This document shows, piece after piece, positions 32,124 through 43,400 of a stretch of 55,977 nucleotides of DNA (its first letter is position 1; every line of letters starts with the position of its first letter). The stretch is from an uncultured Muribaculaceae bacterium (GTDB taxonomy: Bacteria; Bacteroidota; Bacteroidia; Bacteroidales; Muribaculaceae). Made by a program: the position numbers and the translations under genes. The notes beneath the pieces are model-generated. The model did no database searches, was not told where the DNA came from, and saw nothing but the letters and a program-made list of their open reading frames with translations. The stretch is from positions 1 to 55,977 of the forward strand of contig CAJUMR010000016.1 in assembly GCA_910587475.1 (NCBI GenBank), given 5' to 3'.

Positions 32124-32666
32124 TCAGTATTCAGCCGTGAATTTCTCAGGTTTTATGCCCGTAAACTGCCTGTAATAGTCTTTGATCGCACGCATGTCGG
32201 CGTCTACGTCGCCGGTCGGCTTGAATTCACGCCTGATGATTATGCTACGGGTTGCGGCATCTATCGCACCAAGCACCACGGGCACTCCGGCCCCTTCGGC
32301 GATGCGAAGGAAGCCGGTGCGCCATTGTGTCACTCTGCTACGTGTGCCTTCGGGCGTGACTGCGAGTTGCATATGGTCGGACGATTGAAACCTCTCGATA
32401 ATATATTCGGTCAATTTCGCTCCGCGTTTCTTTGGCACTGCAATGCCGCCAATCGCTCTGAAAAAGCAACCTAACGGCCATACAAACCATGCTTCCTTCA
32501 TCAGGAAACCCGCTTTGCGACCTACCGACGCATAAGCCAGCTTGCCAAGAATAAAATCCCAGTTACTTGTGTGCGGAGCCACACATATGATACATTTTTT
32601 ATAATCGGGCACAGATATGTCGACCGACCACCCCGCCATGCGGAGCAGCAGTGCAGCTATGTTCAT
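32124..32666 (-). CDS. 1-acyl-glycerol-3-phosphate acyltransferase-like protein (PlsC family)
   Basis: A 180-residue LPLAT-family acyltransferase. The catalytic HX4D motif is PHTSNWDF (His32-Asp37), and the acceptor-binding block is TPEGTRSRVTQWRTGFLRIA. VVLGAIDAATRSI fits the core strand that follows. It is shorter than E. coli PlsC (245) but normal for this soluble-looking Bacteroidetes subgroup. It probably transfers an acyl chain to lysophospholipid or another lipid at the inner membrane face; the substrate is not certain. It lies mid-operon, 32 bp after the preceding gene. Confidence 0.85.
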   Translation of the reverse strand: MNIAALLLRMAGWSVDISVPDYKKCIICVAPHTSNWDFILGKLAYASVGRKAGFLMKEAWFVWPLGCFFRAIGGIAVPKKRGAKLTEYIIERFQSSDHMQLAVTPEGTRSRVTQWRTGFLRIAEGAGVPVVLGAIDAATRSIIIRREFKPTGDVDADMRAIKDYYRQFTGIKPEKFTAEY

Positions 32667-32698
32667 CTATCGTCTGTACTATAGTTAAGACGACGTGA

Positions 32699-33031
32699 TC
32701 AAGCTTGTTTAGGCATGGCAGCGTTCATCTTGTCGACGATAGCCTGCATGCGGGTTTTCACTTCCTCATTGAGTTTGCGGAAGGCTGCCGACGAGTATTT
32801 GCGACGTGCTGTGCGATAAGCCTTGCCATCTTCGTAGTCCGACTTTACCTTATCAAAAACAAACGAGCACTTTGCGAGCGCATCGACCTGAAGTTCGGCG
32901 ATTTCGCATATGATTTCCGAAGTGGCGTTACGATCGAAGTCTTTAACTGCATAGGATGCGATAAGAAGTTCGGCGGCAGCGTCGCCACATGCATAACGGA
33001 TTCCTTTTTTAGTCTTACGGATGCTTGACAT
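32699..33031 (-). CDS. Conserved small protein of unknown function
   Basis: A 110-residue soluble protein starting at ATG 33031 (MSSIRKTKKGIRYACGDAAA). The frame extends two codons further, but only to a TTG. It is predicted to be all helical, with a Lys/Arg-rich start and a basic C-terminal helix (RTARRKYSSAAFRKLNEEVK). I recall similar uncharacterised proteins in Bacteroidales but no named family. It sits between thrC and the acyltransferase gene, 27 bp after thrC, so it is part of that transcript. Confidence 0.75.
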   Translation of the reverse strand: MSSIRKTKKGIRYACGDAAAELLIASYAVKDFDRNATSEIICEIAELQVDALAKCSFVFDKVKSDYEDGKAYRTARRKYSSAAFRKLNEEVKTRMQAIVDKMNAAMPKQA

Positions 33032-33058
33032 AATCAATTCTGTATTAATTGGTTGATA

Positions 33059-34363
33059 TTATTGATGAGAGAGTATGTATTTCTTCAAAGCCGGATATGT
33101 CGGCGGCAGCCTGTCGGGGCGATAAGAACCCGACGGGGTCTGCGACAAGCCGGAACACGTCGCGACATCGCGTCCCAATATCGACGCCATTAGCTCGCGC
33201 GACTTATCGGGATGAGCCGTTGCGAACACCAGTCCTTCGGGCTTTCCACGCCTGTGAAGCGAAAGGGACGCCACTCCTACAGCCGTGTGGGGATCGACAA
33301 TGTATCCCGACTTATCGGCTATGGACCTGATAGTAGATGCTATCAGATCATCGCCCACAGTGGCAGAATCGACATCGCCCTTGAGCACATTGATGTCGCC
33401 ACCGCTCAAAGCCAGCAAGCGCGACATATTGGATGGCGACGACATGTCCATCAGACGAGCATAGGTGTGGACTGTCGGATGAGGTTCGAAACGCCCGGTC
33501 GCCATATATCTGTCAAATGAATTGTTGGCATTGCACGCCCCGATCAGTCGCCCGCACTCCAGGCCGATGCGCTTGGCCATCAAACCGGATGTCAGCATGC
33601 CCAGATTGCCCGAAGGCACGGCGATGTCCACATCTTCGGGCTTGACACCCAAACTGACCAACCGACCCATGGCATAGAAAAACAATGCAACCTGAGGCAT
33701 CAGGCGTGCGAAGTTGGTCGAATTGGCCGAGGTCAGCAAAACCTTTTCCCGCAACGACGAATCAGCAAAAGCCGACGATACCATCGACTTGCAATCGTCG
33801 ATTGAGCCGCTGACTTCCAATATATGAATATTAGATCCGGCCATAGCCATCGCTGCAGCATCGCCGCGGGTCATCGAACCGTGAGGATAGAGGATAAACA
33901 CATTGACATTCTTTTTATCCGCAAATGCGTTTGCAACCGCCATGCCGGTATTGCCGGTAGTGGTAACGAGTACATTGAGTACTGTGCCGTCACATGGGTT
34001 CATCGCATCAAAAAAGCCTGCGAGAAACCTCGCCCCTATATCTTTAAACACCTTTGTCGGCCCGTGGAATAGTTCAAGAGCATATAGACCGGGGGAGATC
34101 TCAACTATGGGTGCATCGAACGACAATGACTCATCGACGACACGCTTTATTATAGCGGAATCAATGTCCTCGCCCATAAAGACATTAGTCGTGACATAAG
34201 CTATTTCTCTAAGACTCATGTCGCTCATATTCTGAAGAAACGCATGGGGAATACGCGGAAGCGAGGCTGGCATATACACCCCACCTGATTGCGGCACACA
34301 CGACGACACTGCGTCGTGCATGCTGACCGTTTCGTCGGGCTGTTCAGTGCTGTAATATACCAT
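33059..34363 (-). CDS. thrC: Threonine synthase
   Basis: A PLP enzyme converting O-phosphohomoserine to threonine and phosphate; 434 residues. The start MVYYSTEQPDETVSMHDAVS and FHGPTKVFKDIGARFLAGFF (Lys107 binds PLP) are diagnostic. VTTTGNTGMAVANAFADKKN and the Gly-rich AVPSGNLGMLTSG phosphate loop follow. It is first in the leftward unit. The upstream gap 34364-34735 has no credible gene. Its promoter has ideal spacing (see 34431-34461). I see no attenuator with threonine or isoleucine codons in the short leader. Confidence 0.95.
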   Translation of the reverse strand: MVYYSTEQPDETVSMHDAVSSCVPQSGGVYMPASLPRIPHAFLQNMSDMSLREIAYVTTNVFMGEDIDSAIIKRVVDESLSFDAPIVEISPGLYALELFHGPTKVFKDIGARFLAGFFDAMNPCDGTVLNVLVTTTGNTGMAVANAFADKKNVNVFILYPHGSMTRGDAAAMAMAGSNIHILEVSGSIDDCKSMVSSAFADSSLREKVLLTSANSTNFARLMPQVALFFYAMGRLVSLGVKPEDVDIAVPSGNLGMLTSGLMAKRIGLECGRLIGACNANNSFDRYMATGRFEPHPTVHTYARLMDMSSPSNMSRLLALSGGDINVLKGDVDSATVGDDLIASTIRSIADKSGYIVDPHTAVGVASLSLHRRGKPEGLVFATAHPDKSRELMASILGRDVATCSGLSQTPSGSYRPDRLPPTYPALKKYILSHQ

Positions 34364-34430
34364 TTTATCGATAAGCGGTTAGTTTGCTAAGGTTAACTTC
34401 TCGAGAGTCCGCTAAAAGTTGCGGCCGAGA

Positions 34431-34461
34431 CAAAAGTAATAAATAAACAAATTTCATCAAA
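34431..34461 (-). promoter_or_regulatory. thrC promoter TTTG-N19-TACTTTTG
   Basis: On the minus strand TTTG (34461-34458) and TACTTTTG (34438-34431) are 19 nt apart. This is the canonical Bacteroidetes -33/-7 pair. The start codon is 68 bases downstream. Confidence 0.75.
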
Positions 34462-34735
34462 ATCATATTTCCCAAATAAAGTTAATCCGCGCCAAGCGTC
34501 AGCGAGCTCTCACATTCATCACTCGCATTTTCGGCAGTTTCTTCATAAATAAACCGACCAAGAATCGCGACGACCGCTATGAAACCGAGCCTTAATCGGC
34601 AAATTCGATTATCACCCGATTTTTGACATAGCTTTTGACAAAGCAGGTTTCTTTCACACCTCGCATAAATGAATTTTGCAATGATGGCCGACAAAATTTT
34701 ACCCTCCACAATATTTATATAAATAAAAAAATCAT

Positions 34736-34743
34736 TACCTTTG
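34736..34743 (+). promoter_or_regulatory. -7 promoter box of gyrA
   Basis: TACCTTTG, a perfect TAnnTTTG box, with an AT-rich TTTA about 18 nt upstream as a weak -33 element. The leader to the gyrA ATG is about 75 nt and contains the small stem CGCC-acaat-GGCG. Confidence 0.6.
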
Positions 34744-34826
34744 TAAGACTAAATAAGAATAATCCGGTGCGAAACGCCACAATGGCGGTTGGCATTGGCC
34801 TAATATGCTAATTAACAAAACAAAAC

Positions 34827-37382
<2,556 letters not shown>

Positions 37383-37408
37383 CAATTAACCCTCAATAAA
37401 CTATTGAC

Positions 37409-38629
37409 ATGAAAAAAATCATTCTTTTAGGTGTCAGCATCATGTGTGGTGTGAGCGCCTTTGCCCAACTGAATGTGCTCAAGGACGCCGAACGTTCGAT
37501 GAAAGCCAAGGAGCCGATGAAAAAAGTTGTTGAAATCGTGACTCCGGCCTTCACTAACCCTGAAACTCAGTCGATGGCTCAGACATGGTACATCCCCGGT
37601 AAGGCAGCCTTCAACGAATATGACAACCTCCTCGGTCTTCAGGCATTCGGCAAACTGCCCGAAAACGGCGAAGCTACCATGGGTGCAAATCTTATCAACG
37701 GTTATGATTACATGATGAAAGCTCTTTCGCTTGACTCTGTACCCGACGCAAAGGGCAAGATCAAAACCAAATATTCGAAAGACATCATCAACACCCTCGT
37801 AGGTCACTACAACGACTACAACAATAATGGTATCAGCCTTTGGAATATCCAGGATTACAAAGGAGCTTACAGAGCATGGGGCATCTACCTCGACATGTCG
37901 GCACAGCCCACCAAGTTCAAAGGCATATCTGTACCCGGCGATACACTGTTGTCTGAAATCGCTTATAACCAGGCTCTCGCAGCATGGCAGGCTCAAGACT
38001 TCCAGGCTTCTCTCGACTGCTTCATGAAATCGAAAGATCTCGGCTACAAAAAGAAGAACATCTACGACTATTCTATCGCAGTTGCCAACGAACTCAAGGA
38101 CAGCGCAACAATCGTGGCTCTCGCACGCGAAGCACTTCCTCTTTACGGCGAAGAAGACCCCACTTACATCCGCTTCATCATCAATGACTATCTTGTGAAG
38201 AAAGACAATGCCAACGCATTGAAAGCCATCAAGGATGCCATCGCTCAGGATCCCAACAACGCCGAATATTACATCGTGCTCGGCGTGATCTATGACACTG
38301 AAGAAAACCGCGCTGAGGCTAAGGCCGCCTACAAACAGGCTCTTACTCTCAATCCCGAGTCTTCATCGGCTAACTACTACTATGGACGCGCCATCTATGC
38401 AGATGCTTATGAAGCAAGCGACAAAGGCCCGTCTGAAGCAAGCGAAATCGAAGCTTACTTCAAATCAACCGTCAAGCCCCTCCTTGAGGAGTCAGCCGTA
38501 TATCTCGAAAAAGCTAATCAGATCGATCCCGAAAACCCCGATCCTCTGAAACTGCTCGAAAACGTTTACTACAGCCTCAACGACGAAGCTAAACTCAACG
38601 ATGTTCAGCAGCGTCTGAAACTGATCTGA
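37409..38629 (+). CDS. Tetratricopeptide-repeat protein, secreted
   Basis: A 406-residue protein with signal peptide MKKIILLGVSIMCGVSAFAQ. Helical repeats of TPR type run through it. The clearest are NEYNQALAAWQAQDF-like units in the middle and NNAEYYIVLGVIYDTEENRA / EAKAAYKQALTLNPESSSAN near residue 300, ending with ENPDPLKLLENVYYSLNDEA. It is probably periplasmic or outer-membrane-associated and acts as a protein-binding scaffold. The same gene often follows gyrA in Bacteroidales. It ends at a textbook terminator. Confidence 0.85.
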   Translation: MKKIILLGVSIMCGVSAFAQLNVLKDAERSMKAKEPMKKVVEIVTPAFTNPETQSMAQTWYIPGKAAFNEYDNLLGLQAFGKLPENGEATMGANLINGYDYMMKALSLDSVPDAKGKIKTKYSKDIINTLVGHYNDYNNNGISLWNIQDYKGAYRAWGIYLDMSAQPTKFKGISVPGDTLLSEIAYNQALAAWQAQDFQASLDCFMKSKDLGYKKKNIYDYSIAVANELKDSATIVALAREALPLYGEEDPTYIRFIINDYLVKKDNANALKAIKDAIAQDPNNAEYYIVLGVIYDTEENRAEAKAAYKQALTLNPESSSANYYYGRAIYADAYEASDKGPSEASEIEAYFKSTVKPLLEESAVYLEKANQIDPENPDPLKLLENVYYSLNDEAKLNDVQQRLKLI

Positions 38630-38653
38630 TAACTGGCTGCATACATGATAACG

Positions 38654-38681
38654 AAGCCCGGCGTTTGCCGGGCTTTTTTTT
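38654..38681 (+). terminator. Intrinsic terminator after the TPR gene
   Basis: AAGCCCGGC (38654-38662), loop GTTT, GCCGGGCTT (38667-38675), then a run of T's to 38681. A classic rho-independent terminator ending the gyrA-TPR unit. Confidence 0.95.
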
Positions 38682-38832
38682 GCACAAGTCAATGACGACA
38701 ATCCAATAAAAACATAATCTTTAAAAATTTAATTAAAAAGATTTGGCAGCTCGCTATAATCTTACTATTTTTACGCTTAATTAGATTTTGAGATTCTATC
38801 AACTTACAAACATCAAGCAAACCCACTTAGCC

Positions 38833-41508
38833 ATGAAACTTACATTTCATGTTGATTACCGCACCAATTGGGGCGAGTCAGTCTATATTTCAGGCAACAT
38901 TGCGGCTTTAGGAAGCTGCGATGTCGACAAAGCTGTCAAACTTTCGATAAAAGATTCCGAACATTGGTCAATAACTGTAGATGTGCCGGAAAATACAACA
39001 GCGATCGAATATTGTTACATAGTCCGCAACGAGCAAGGCCACGTGACTCACGAATGGGGACACCCTCATCGTCTCGACATCTGCGCGGAAGCCGGAGATG
39101 TTGTCGTCTACGACCGATGGCAGGATCAGCCTTGGGACAAGCCATATTATTCGTCAGCTTTCACAGAATGTATCTGCAAACGCAGATCAAACGGCGAGAT
39201 CATCAAAGCCGGCAAAGGCTCGCTGCAGATTCAGGTTGCGGCACCTATGGTGAAGCCTGATCAGATTCTCGCAATATGCGGATCAGCCGACGCACTCGGC
39301 AACTGGAATACAGATCGCGCAGTCAAGATGAACGACGCGGCCTATCCTATATGGACCGCCAATATTCCCGCCAAAGGGCTTAGCGCATCAACAGAGTATA
39401 AATTTGTAATTCTCGATGCGGCAAAAGGCAATGTCGTTGCATGGGAAGGAGGATCAAACCGATATATCGGTGCGACGGTCGACTCAGACAACGCAACCGT
39501 AATAGCCGGAATGCGTTTCATCAATCCTCTGACTCCCTGGAAAGGCGCCGGTACCGCAATACCGGTTTTCTCGATAAGAACAGACAAGGATTTCGGAGTC
39601 GGAGACTTCGGCGACATACACGACATGGTCGACTGGTGTGTCGAAACGGGACAAAACTTCCTTCAGCTGCTTCCGATCAACGACACCACGATGACCCACA
39701 CGTGGACCGATTCATATCCTTACAACGCGAATTCGACATTTGCTCTCCACCCCATGTATCTCCGTCTGTCGGAACTCGGCACACTCGACGACCACGAACG
39801 CCAGTCTTATTACGACTCTCTTGGCGCAGAACTCAATTCGCTCCCTGAGATCGATTACGAGCGCGTGACAAAAGGCAAGCTCGATTTCGCGCGTGAGATT
39901 TTTGAACAAAACGGCCGGAAAGTAATGTCGACCAAAGCGTTCAAAGACTTCGTCAAGCGCAACGAAGATTGGCTGAAGCCTTATGCGTCTTTTTGCGTGC
40001 TTAGAGACAAATTTGGAACCCCTGACTACAATCAATGGGGCGAATATGCCGTCTACGATCAAATCAAGATAGATCGTGTCGCATCTGATAATGCCAATGC
40101 AATAAACTTCGTCTACTATCTTCAGTTCAACCTCGACAAGCAGATGCACTCCGCCAAAGACTATGCCAACAGCAAGGGTGTGGCGATCAAAGGCGACATT
40201 CCGATCGGCATTTCGCGCACAAGCGTCGATGCATGGCTCAATCCGCGCCTCTTCAACCTTGATTGTCAAGCCGGCGCTCCGCCCGACGACTTCTCTGTAC
40301 TCGGACAGAACTGGGGCTTCCCGACTTACAACTGGGAAGAGATGAACCGCGATGGATTTGCATGGTGGAAGTCTCGTTTCAAAAAGATGTCGGAGTATTT
40401 CGACGCCTACCGCATAGACCATGTTCTCGGCTTTTTCCGCATATGGCAGATCCCGATGGATGCGATCCACGGATTGCTTGGCATCTTCAATCCAGCCCTA
40501 CCTTTCACCCCTGACGAGTTGAAATACGGCTACGATTTCTGGATCAACCCCGAACTTCAGGCCAAGCCGCTGATCATGGACTGGTTTATAGGCGACTACT
40601 TCGGACAGTATACCGACGAGGCTCGCGAACGTTTCCTACAGCCTGTGGCCGACGGCAGATATGAGCTCAAAGACGGGTTCAAAACCCAACGCCAGGTAGC
40701 CGAATACTTTGCAGACCAGGAAAAGAATGACAAAAACACTCATCTCTGCAACGCATTGATGGGACTGATCGACAATGTGCTATTCATTGAAGATCCCTAC
40801 GAAAAAGGCAAATATCACCCGCGTATTTCAGCGCAACACACCTTTGCCTACCGCTCGCTCAATGACTACGAACGATGGTGCTACGACCGGCTCTACAACG
40901 ACTTTTTCTATCGTCGTCACAATGACTTCTGGTATGGAAAAGCGATGTGGAAACTACCTCCCCTCATCGATGCGACCGACATGCTCGTCTGCGCCGAAGA
41001 TCTCGGCATGATACCGGCATGTGTACCGGCAGTGATGGAAAAACTTGAAATACTGTCGCTTGAGATACAGCGTATGCCCAAAGATCCTAACTCACCCTTC
41101 GGCAACACCTGGCATTATCCTTACTTCAGCGTCTGCACCACTTCGACTCACGACATGGGCGGCATCCGCCAATGGTGGGAAGAAGACCGCGCCAAAACTC
41201 AGGAGTTCTACAACAATGTGCTCCACGACGGAGGTGAGGCACCCTACTTCGCCGAGCCATGGATCTGCGACCAGATTGTAGACCTGCATCTTAAATCGCC
41301 TTCTATGCTCTGCATCCTGCCATTGCAGGACTGGCTGTCGATCAATGGTGCGATCCGCCGCAACAATCCGCGCGAAGAGCAGATAAATGTCCCTGCCAAT
41401 TCACGCCACTACTGGCGCTACCGCATGCATCTGACTGTCGAAGAACTGCGTTCGCACAAAGAATACTCAAGGTATCTGAAATCAAAGATCCAGTCATCGG
41501 GCAGATAA
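38833..41508 (+). CDS. malQ: 4-alpha-glucanotransferase with two CBM20 domains
   Basis: A GH77 amylomaltase that rearranges alpha-1,4-glucans in glycogen and maltodextrin use; 891 residues. Two starch-binding CBM20 domains come first: MKLTFHVDYRTNWGESVYIS (about 1-105) and the segment with CGSADALGNWNTDRAVKM (about 125-235). The catalytic barrel begins near VFSIRTDKDFGVGDFGDIHD. AYRIDHVLGFFRIW holds the nucleophile Asp and VCAEDLGMIPACV the acid/base Glu. The end LEEQINVPANSRHYWRYRM-like block is typical. The ATG at 38833 is the start: the open frame reaches 38788, but only with a TTG. It is cytoplasmic (no signal peptide) and is followed by an 18-bp terminator stem. Confidence 0.95.
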   Translation: MKLTFHVDYRTNWGESVYISGNIAALGSCDVDKAVKLSIKDSEHWSITVDVPENTTAIEYCYIVRNEQGHVTHEWGHPHRLDICAEAGDVVVYDRWQDQPWDKPYYSSAFTECICKRRSNGEIIKAGKGSLQIQVAAPMVKPDQILAICGSADALGNWNTDRAVKMNDAAYPIWTANIPAKGLSASTEYKFVILDAAKGNVVAWEGGSNRYIGATVDSDNATVIAGMRFINPLTPWKGAGTAIPVFSIRTDKDFGVGDFGDIHDMVDWCVETGQNFLQLLPINDTTMTHTWTDSYPYNANSTFALHPMYLRLSELGTLDDHERQSYYDSLGAELNSLPEIDYERVTKGKLDFAREIFEQNGRKVMSTKAFKDFVKRNEDWLKPYASFCVLRDKFGTPDYNQWGEYAVYDQIKIDRVASDNANAINFVYYLQFNLDKQMHSAKDYANSKGVAIKGDIPIGISRTSVDAWLNPRLFNLDCQAGAPPDDFSVLGQNWGFPTYNWEEMNRDGFAWWKSRFKKMSEYFDAYRIDHVLGFFRIWQIPMDAIHGLLGIFNPALPFTPDELKYGYDFWINPELQAKPLIMDWFIGDYFGQYTDEARERFLQPVADGRYELKDGFKTQRQVAEYFADQEKNDKNTHLCNALMGLIDNVLFIEDPYEKGKYHPRISAQHTFAYRSLNDYERWCYDRLYNDFFYRRHNDFWYGKAMWKLPPLIDATDMLVCAEDLGMIPACVPAVMEKLEILSLEIQRMPKDPNSPFGNTWHYPYFSVCTTSTHDMGGIRQWWEEDRAKTQEFYNNVLHDGGEAPYFAEPWICDQIVDLHLKSPSMLCILPLQDWLSINGAIRRNNPREEQINVPANSRHYWRYRMHLTVEELRSHKEYSRYLKSKIQSSGR

Positions 41509-41532
41509 AGCCCCGGCATTCTATCGCAAATC

Positions 41533-41576
41533 AAAAAAATTACATTCATTTTTTCGGGAATGAATGTAATTTTTTT
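41533..41576 (+). terminator. Terminator between malQ and the sigma factor gene
   Basis: A perfect 18-bp stem, AAAAAAATTACATTCATT (41533-41550) with its complement at 41559-41576 around loop TTTTCGGG, followed by T's on the plus strand. It ends 25 bp before the sigma-factor ATG, so that gene's promoter must overlap it or lie inside it. Confidence 0.85.
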
Positions 41577-41601
41577 TGTATTGTGCCGTCATATAATCGC
41601 T

Positions 41602-42096
41602 ATGCAATCCAACAACAACAAAGAACAACGGTTTCTCGAAATTCTTGACACTTATAAGTCTGTCATAGCCAAGGTGTGCTGTATCTACGCTTCGCCCGTT
41701 GCAGACTTTGATGATCTGTATCAGGAAACAGTGATAAATTTGTGGAACGGCTTTGACAACTTCAGGGGCGATGCCAAAATATCGACATGGATTTACCGCG
41801 CAGCTATCAACACATGCATTACATGGGTCAGAAAGAACAAGAAACACGGCAACAAGGTCGATCTTGCTCCCGAGCTGCCCATACAGGCGAGCGAGTCGAC
41901 TAAATTGTCAGACTACAAATACCTGCAATCGCTGATAGCCCGCCTACAGCCTCTCGAAAAGGCAATCGTCACTCTGTGGCTCGACGAAAAAAGCTACGAC
42001 GAAATTGCGGCAATCACCGGATTATCTCATGCCAACGTTGCTGTAAAGCTACACAGGATAAAAGATAAACTATCAAAGATGACCGATCAACAATGA
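41602..42096 (+). CDS. ECF-type RNA polymerase sigma factor
   Basis: A 164-residue sigma-70 family factor. Region 2 includes FDDLYQETVINLWNGFDNFR and ISTWIYRAAINTCITWVRKN; region 4 includes LQPLEKAIVTLWLDEKSYDE and IAAITGLSHANVAVKLHRIK, a helix-turn-helix for -35 recognition. I start at ATG 41602 (MQSNNNKEQRFLEIL); the frame is open to 41560, but that part overlaps the terminator stem. The next gene encodes a small membrane protein 19 bp downstream, the usual place for a regulator of an ECF factor. Confidence 0.92.
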   Translation: MQSNNNKEQRFLEILDTYKSVIAKVCCIYASPVADFDDLYQETVINLWNGFDNFRGDAKISTWIYRAAINTCITWVRKNKKHGNKVDLAPELPIQASESTKLSDYKYLQSLIARLQPLEKAIVTLWLDEKSYDEIAAITGLSHANVAVKLHRIKDKLSKMTDQQ

Positions 42097-42115
42097 TTAT
42101 AATATACACAAGAAT

Positions 42116-42682
42116 ATGATTGATCTTGACCAAATAAAGAACGAATGGAGCGCATTGAAGATTGAAAACTCCACCCTCCATCAAAAAAATATCGAGCTGA
42201 CTCATAGACTCGTCACTGAACGGGTGTGCACCAACCAACAAAGACTTGCCAAGAACTATCGTATGGGCTATGCCGGGTTCGGCTTTCCGCTGCTTGCCTA
42301 CCTGATGTATATGGTCATCGGCACTCCCGTGTGGCTATGTGTGGTTTATTCATTGTTCGGCATTGTCATTGGATGTTACGACGTGTGGTACATGAGATTT
42401 GTGAAACAAACTGACTACACTTCAGTTCCGACTGTCGAAGCGATCAATCATGCCTCTAAAGTAGTGATATATCAGAATAGAGCTACTATATACAGTATCA
42501 TCGGAACACTCGCCCTACTTGCCGCTATGTTCTACGAAATATTCATCATCAGCGGCGAGGAGGTATTGCTGGGTGGCATAGTTGGTGCCATAGTAGGTGG
42601 TATATTCGGAACAATAAAATGCATCCAGAACCATCGGTTGGCGCGCAGAATGCTCGACGAAATCAAAACACTTGATAATTAA
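42116..42682 (+). CDS. Membrane protein paired with the sigma factor, possible anti-sigma
   Basis: A 188-residue protein. The N-terminal 45 residues are a soluble, coiled-coil-like segment (LDQIKNEWSALKIENSTLHQ, KNIELTHRL). Four membrane helices follow, at about 52-70, 73-92, 125-145 and 150-165, and the C-terminus is short and basic. It has no FecR or zinc-finger (HxxxCxxC) anti-sigma motif. Its place directly after the ECF sigma gene, with an N-terminal cytoplasmic helix, fits a role in holding the sigma factor at the membrane; this is inference only. The unit ends at a strong bidirectional terminator. Confidence 0.7.
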   Translation: MIDLDQIKNEWSALKIENSTLHQKNIELTHRLVTERVCTNQQRLAKNYRMGYAGFGFPLLAYLMYMVIGTPVWLCVVYSLFGIVIGCYDVWYMRFVKQTDYTSVPTVEAINHASKVVIYQNRATIYSIIGTLALLAAMFYEIFIISGEEVLLGGIVGAIVGGIFGTIKCIQNHRLARRMLDEIKTLDN

Positions 42683-42708
42683 AGCTACAACTGAGCGCAA
42701 AAACATAA

Positions 42709-42751
42709 AGAGCCCCGGAAGCATTGTATTGAATACAGCTTCCGGGGCTCT
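42709..42751. terminator. Bidirectional terminator between converging genes
   Basis: AGAGCCCCGGAAGC (42709-42722) pairs with GCTTCCGGGGCTCT (42738-42751), with an inner TGTATT/AATACA stem. It separates the sigma-factor unit from the converging lipoprotein gene. Confidence 0.9.
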
Positions 42752-42775
42752 CGTTCCTTAGGTTAGCAGATGCGG

Positions 42776-43249
42776 TCAATTTTCCTGAACTCCAGGATCG
42801 ATCTTGAATTCGGTAATGGCTTCTCCTGTTGGAATATCGTCGGTCGACTCTACGATATCTACTTTATATGCCATGTAGAGTTTTGCCGGAGTCTTGTCAA
42901 CTGCAAAAACCGGGCATGTTATCTGCAACAGATGATCTCCAAGAGAGATTTGGTCTGTGGCAATCTTCACTCCGAAGGGCGGAGTGACCGACACTCCGAG
43001 GAAAGTGTAATCCCATGTATAGGCAGCAGATGTGATCAAGGCTTCCTTGCCTTGTTCGCGGTTGGTGACGTTGACGCTTTCAACATTCAACGTATCCCCT
43101 TGAACGACATAGAGCACACCGTCAACGCTTACGCCACCGTCGACTTTGATCGACACTTCGACGTCGGGAAGATTCTTATCATTGTCGTCGCACGATGCAA
43201 AGCAAAGCACCGGCAGCGCAATGAGCAACAAGTAATAAAGCTTCTTCAT
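42776..43249 (-). CDS. Small hypothetical lipoprotein
   Basis: A 157-residue lipoprotein, signal peptide MKKLYYLLLIALPVLCFASC with Cys20. The mature part is beta-rich and begins DDNDKNLPDVEVSIKVDGGV. It resembles the single Ig-like domains of surface lipoproteins in gut Bacteroidetes (YTWDYTFLGVSVTPPFGVKI). There are no catalytic motifs. The frame reaches 43255, but only with a TTG, so ATG 43249 is used. It stands alone between two terminators. Function unknown. Confidence 0.75.
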   Translation of the reverse strand: MKKLYYLLLIALPVLCFASCDDNDKNLPDVEVSIKVDGGVSVDGVLYVVQGDTLNVESVNVTNREQGKEALITSAAYTWDYTFLGVSVTPPFGVKIATDQISLGDHLLQITCPVFAVDKTPAKLYMAYKVDIVESTDDIPTGEAITEFKIDPGVQEN

Positions 43250-43348
43250 AATCAAACAACTTAAAATTTAATCAAATACTTAAAACAAATTAATTTAAAT
43301 TCATATATATCAAACAATGCAGCATGCCTTATGGTTCGGTCATAAACA

Positions 43349-43380
43349 GAATAAGATCCCGCTTTCACGGGATCTTATTC
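43349..43380 (-). terminator. Terminator downstream of clpB
   Basis: GAATAAGATCCCG (43349-43361) pairs with CGGGATCTTATTC (43368-43380) around loop CTTTCA, 20 bp past the clpB stop. Confidence 0.8.
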
Positions 43381-43400
43381 CATACATGTTCATGTAACCA

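Noticed and set aside
34482..34709. Minus-strand 75-codon frame upstream of thrC
   Set aside because: No promoter, no family likeness, and it lies in the divergent thrC/gyrA promoter spacer.
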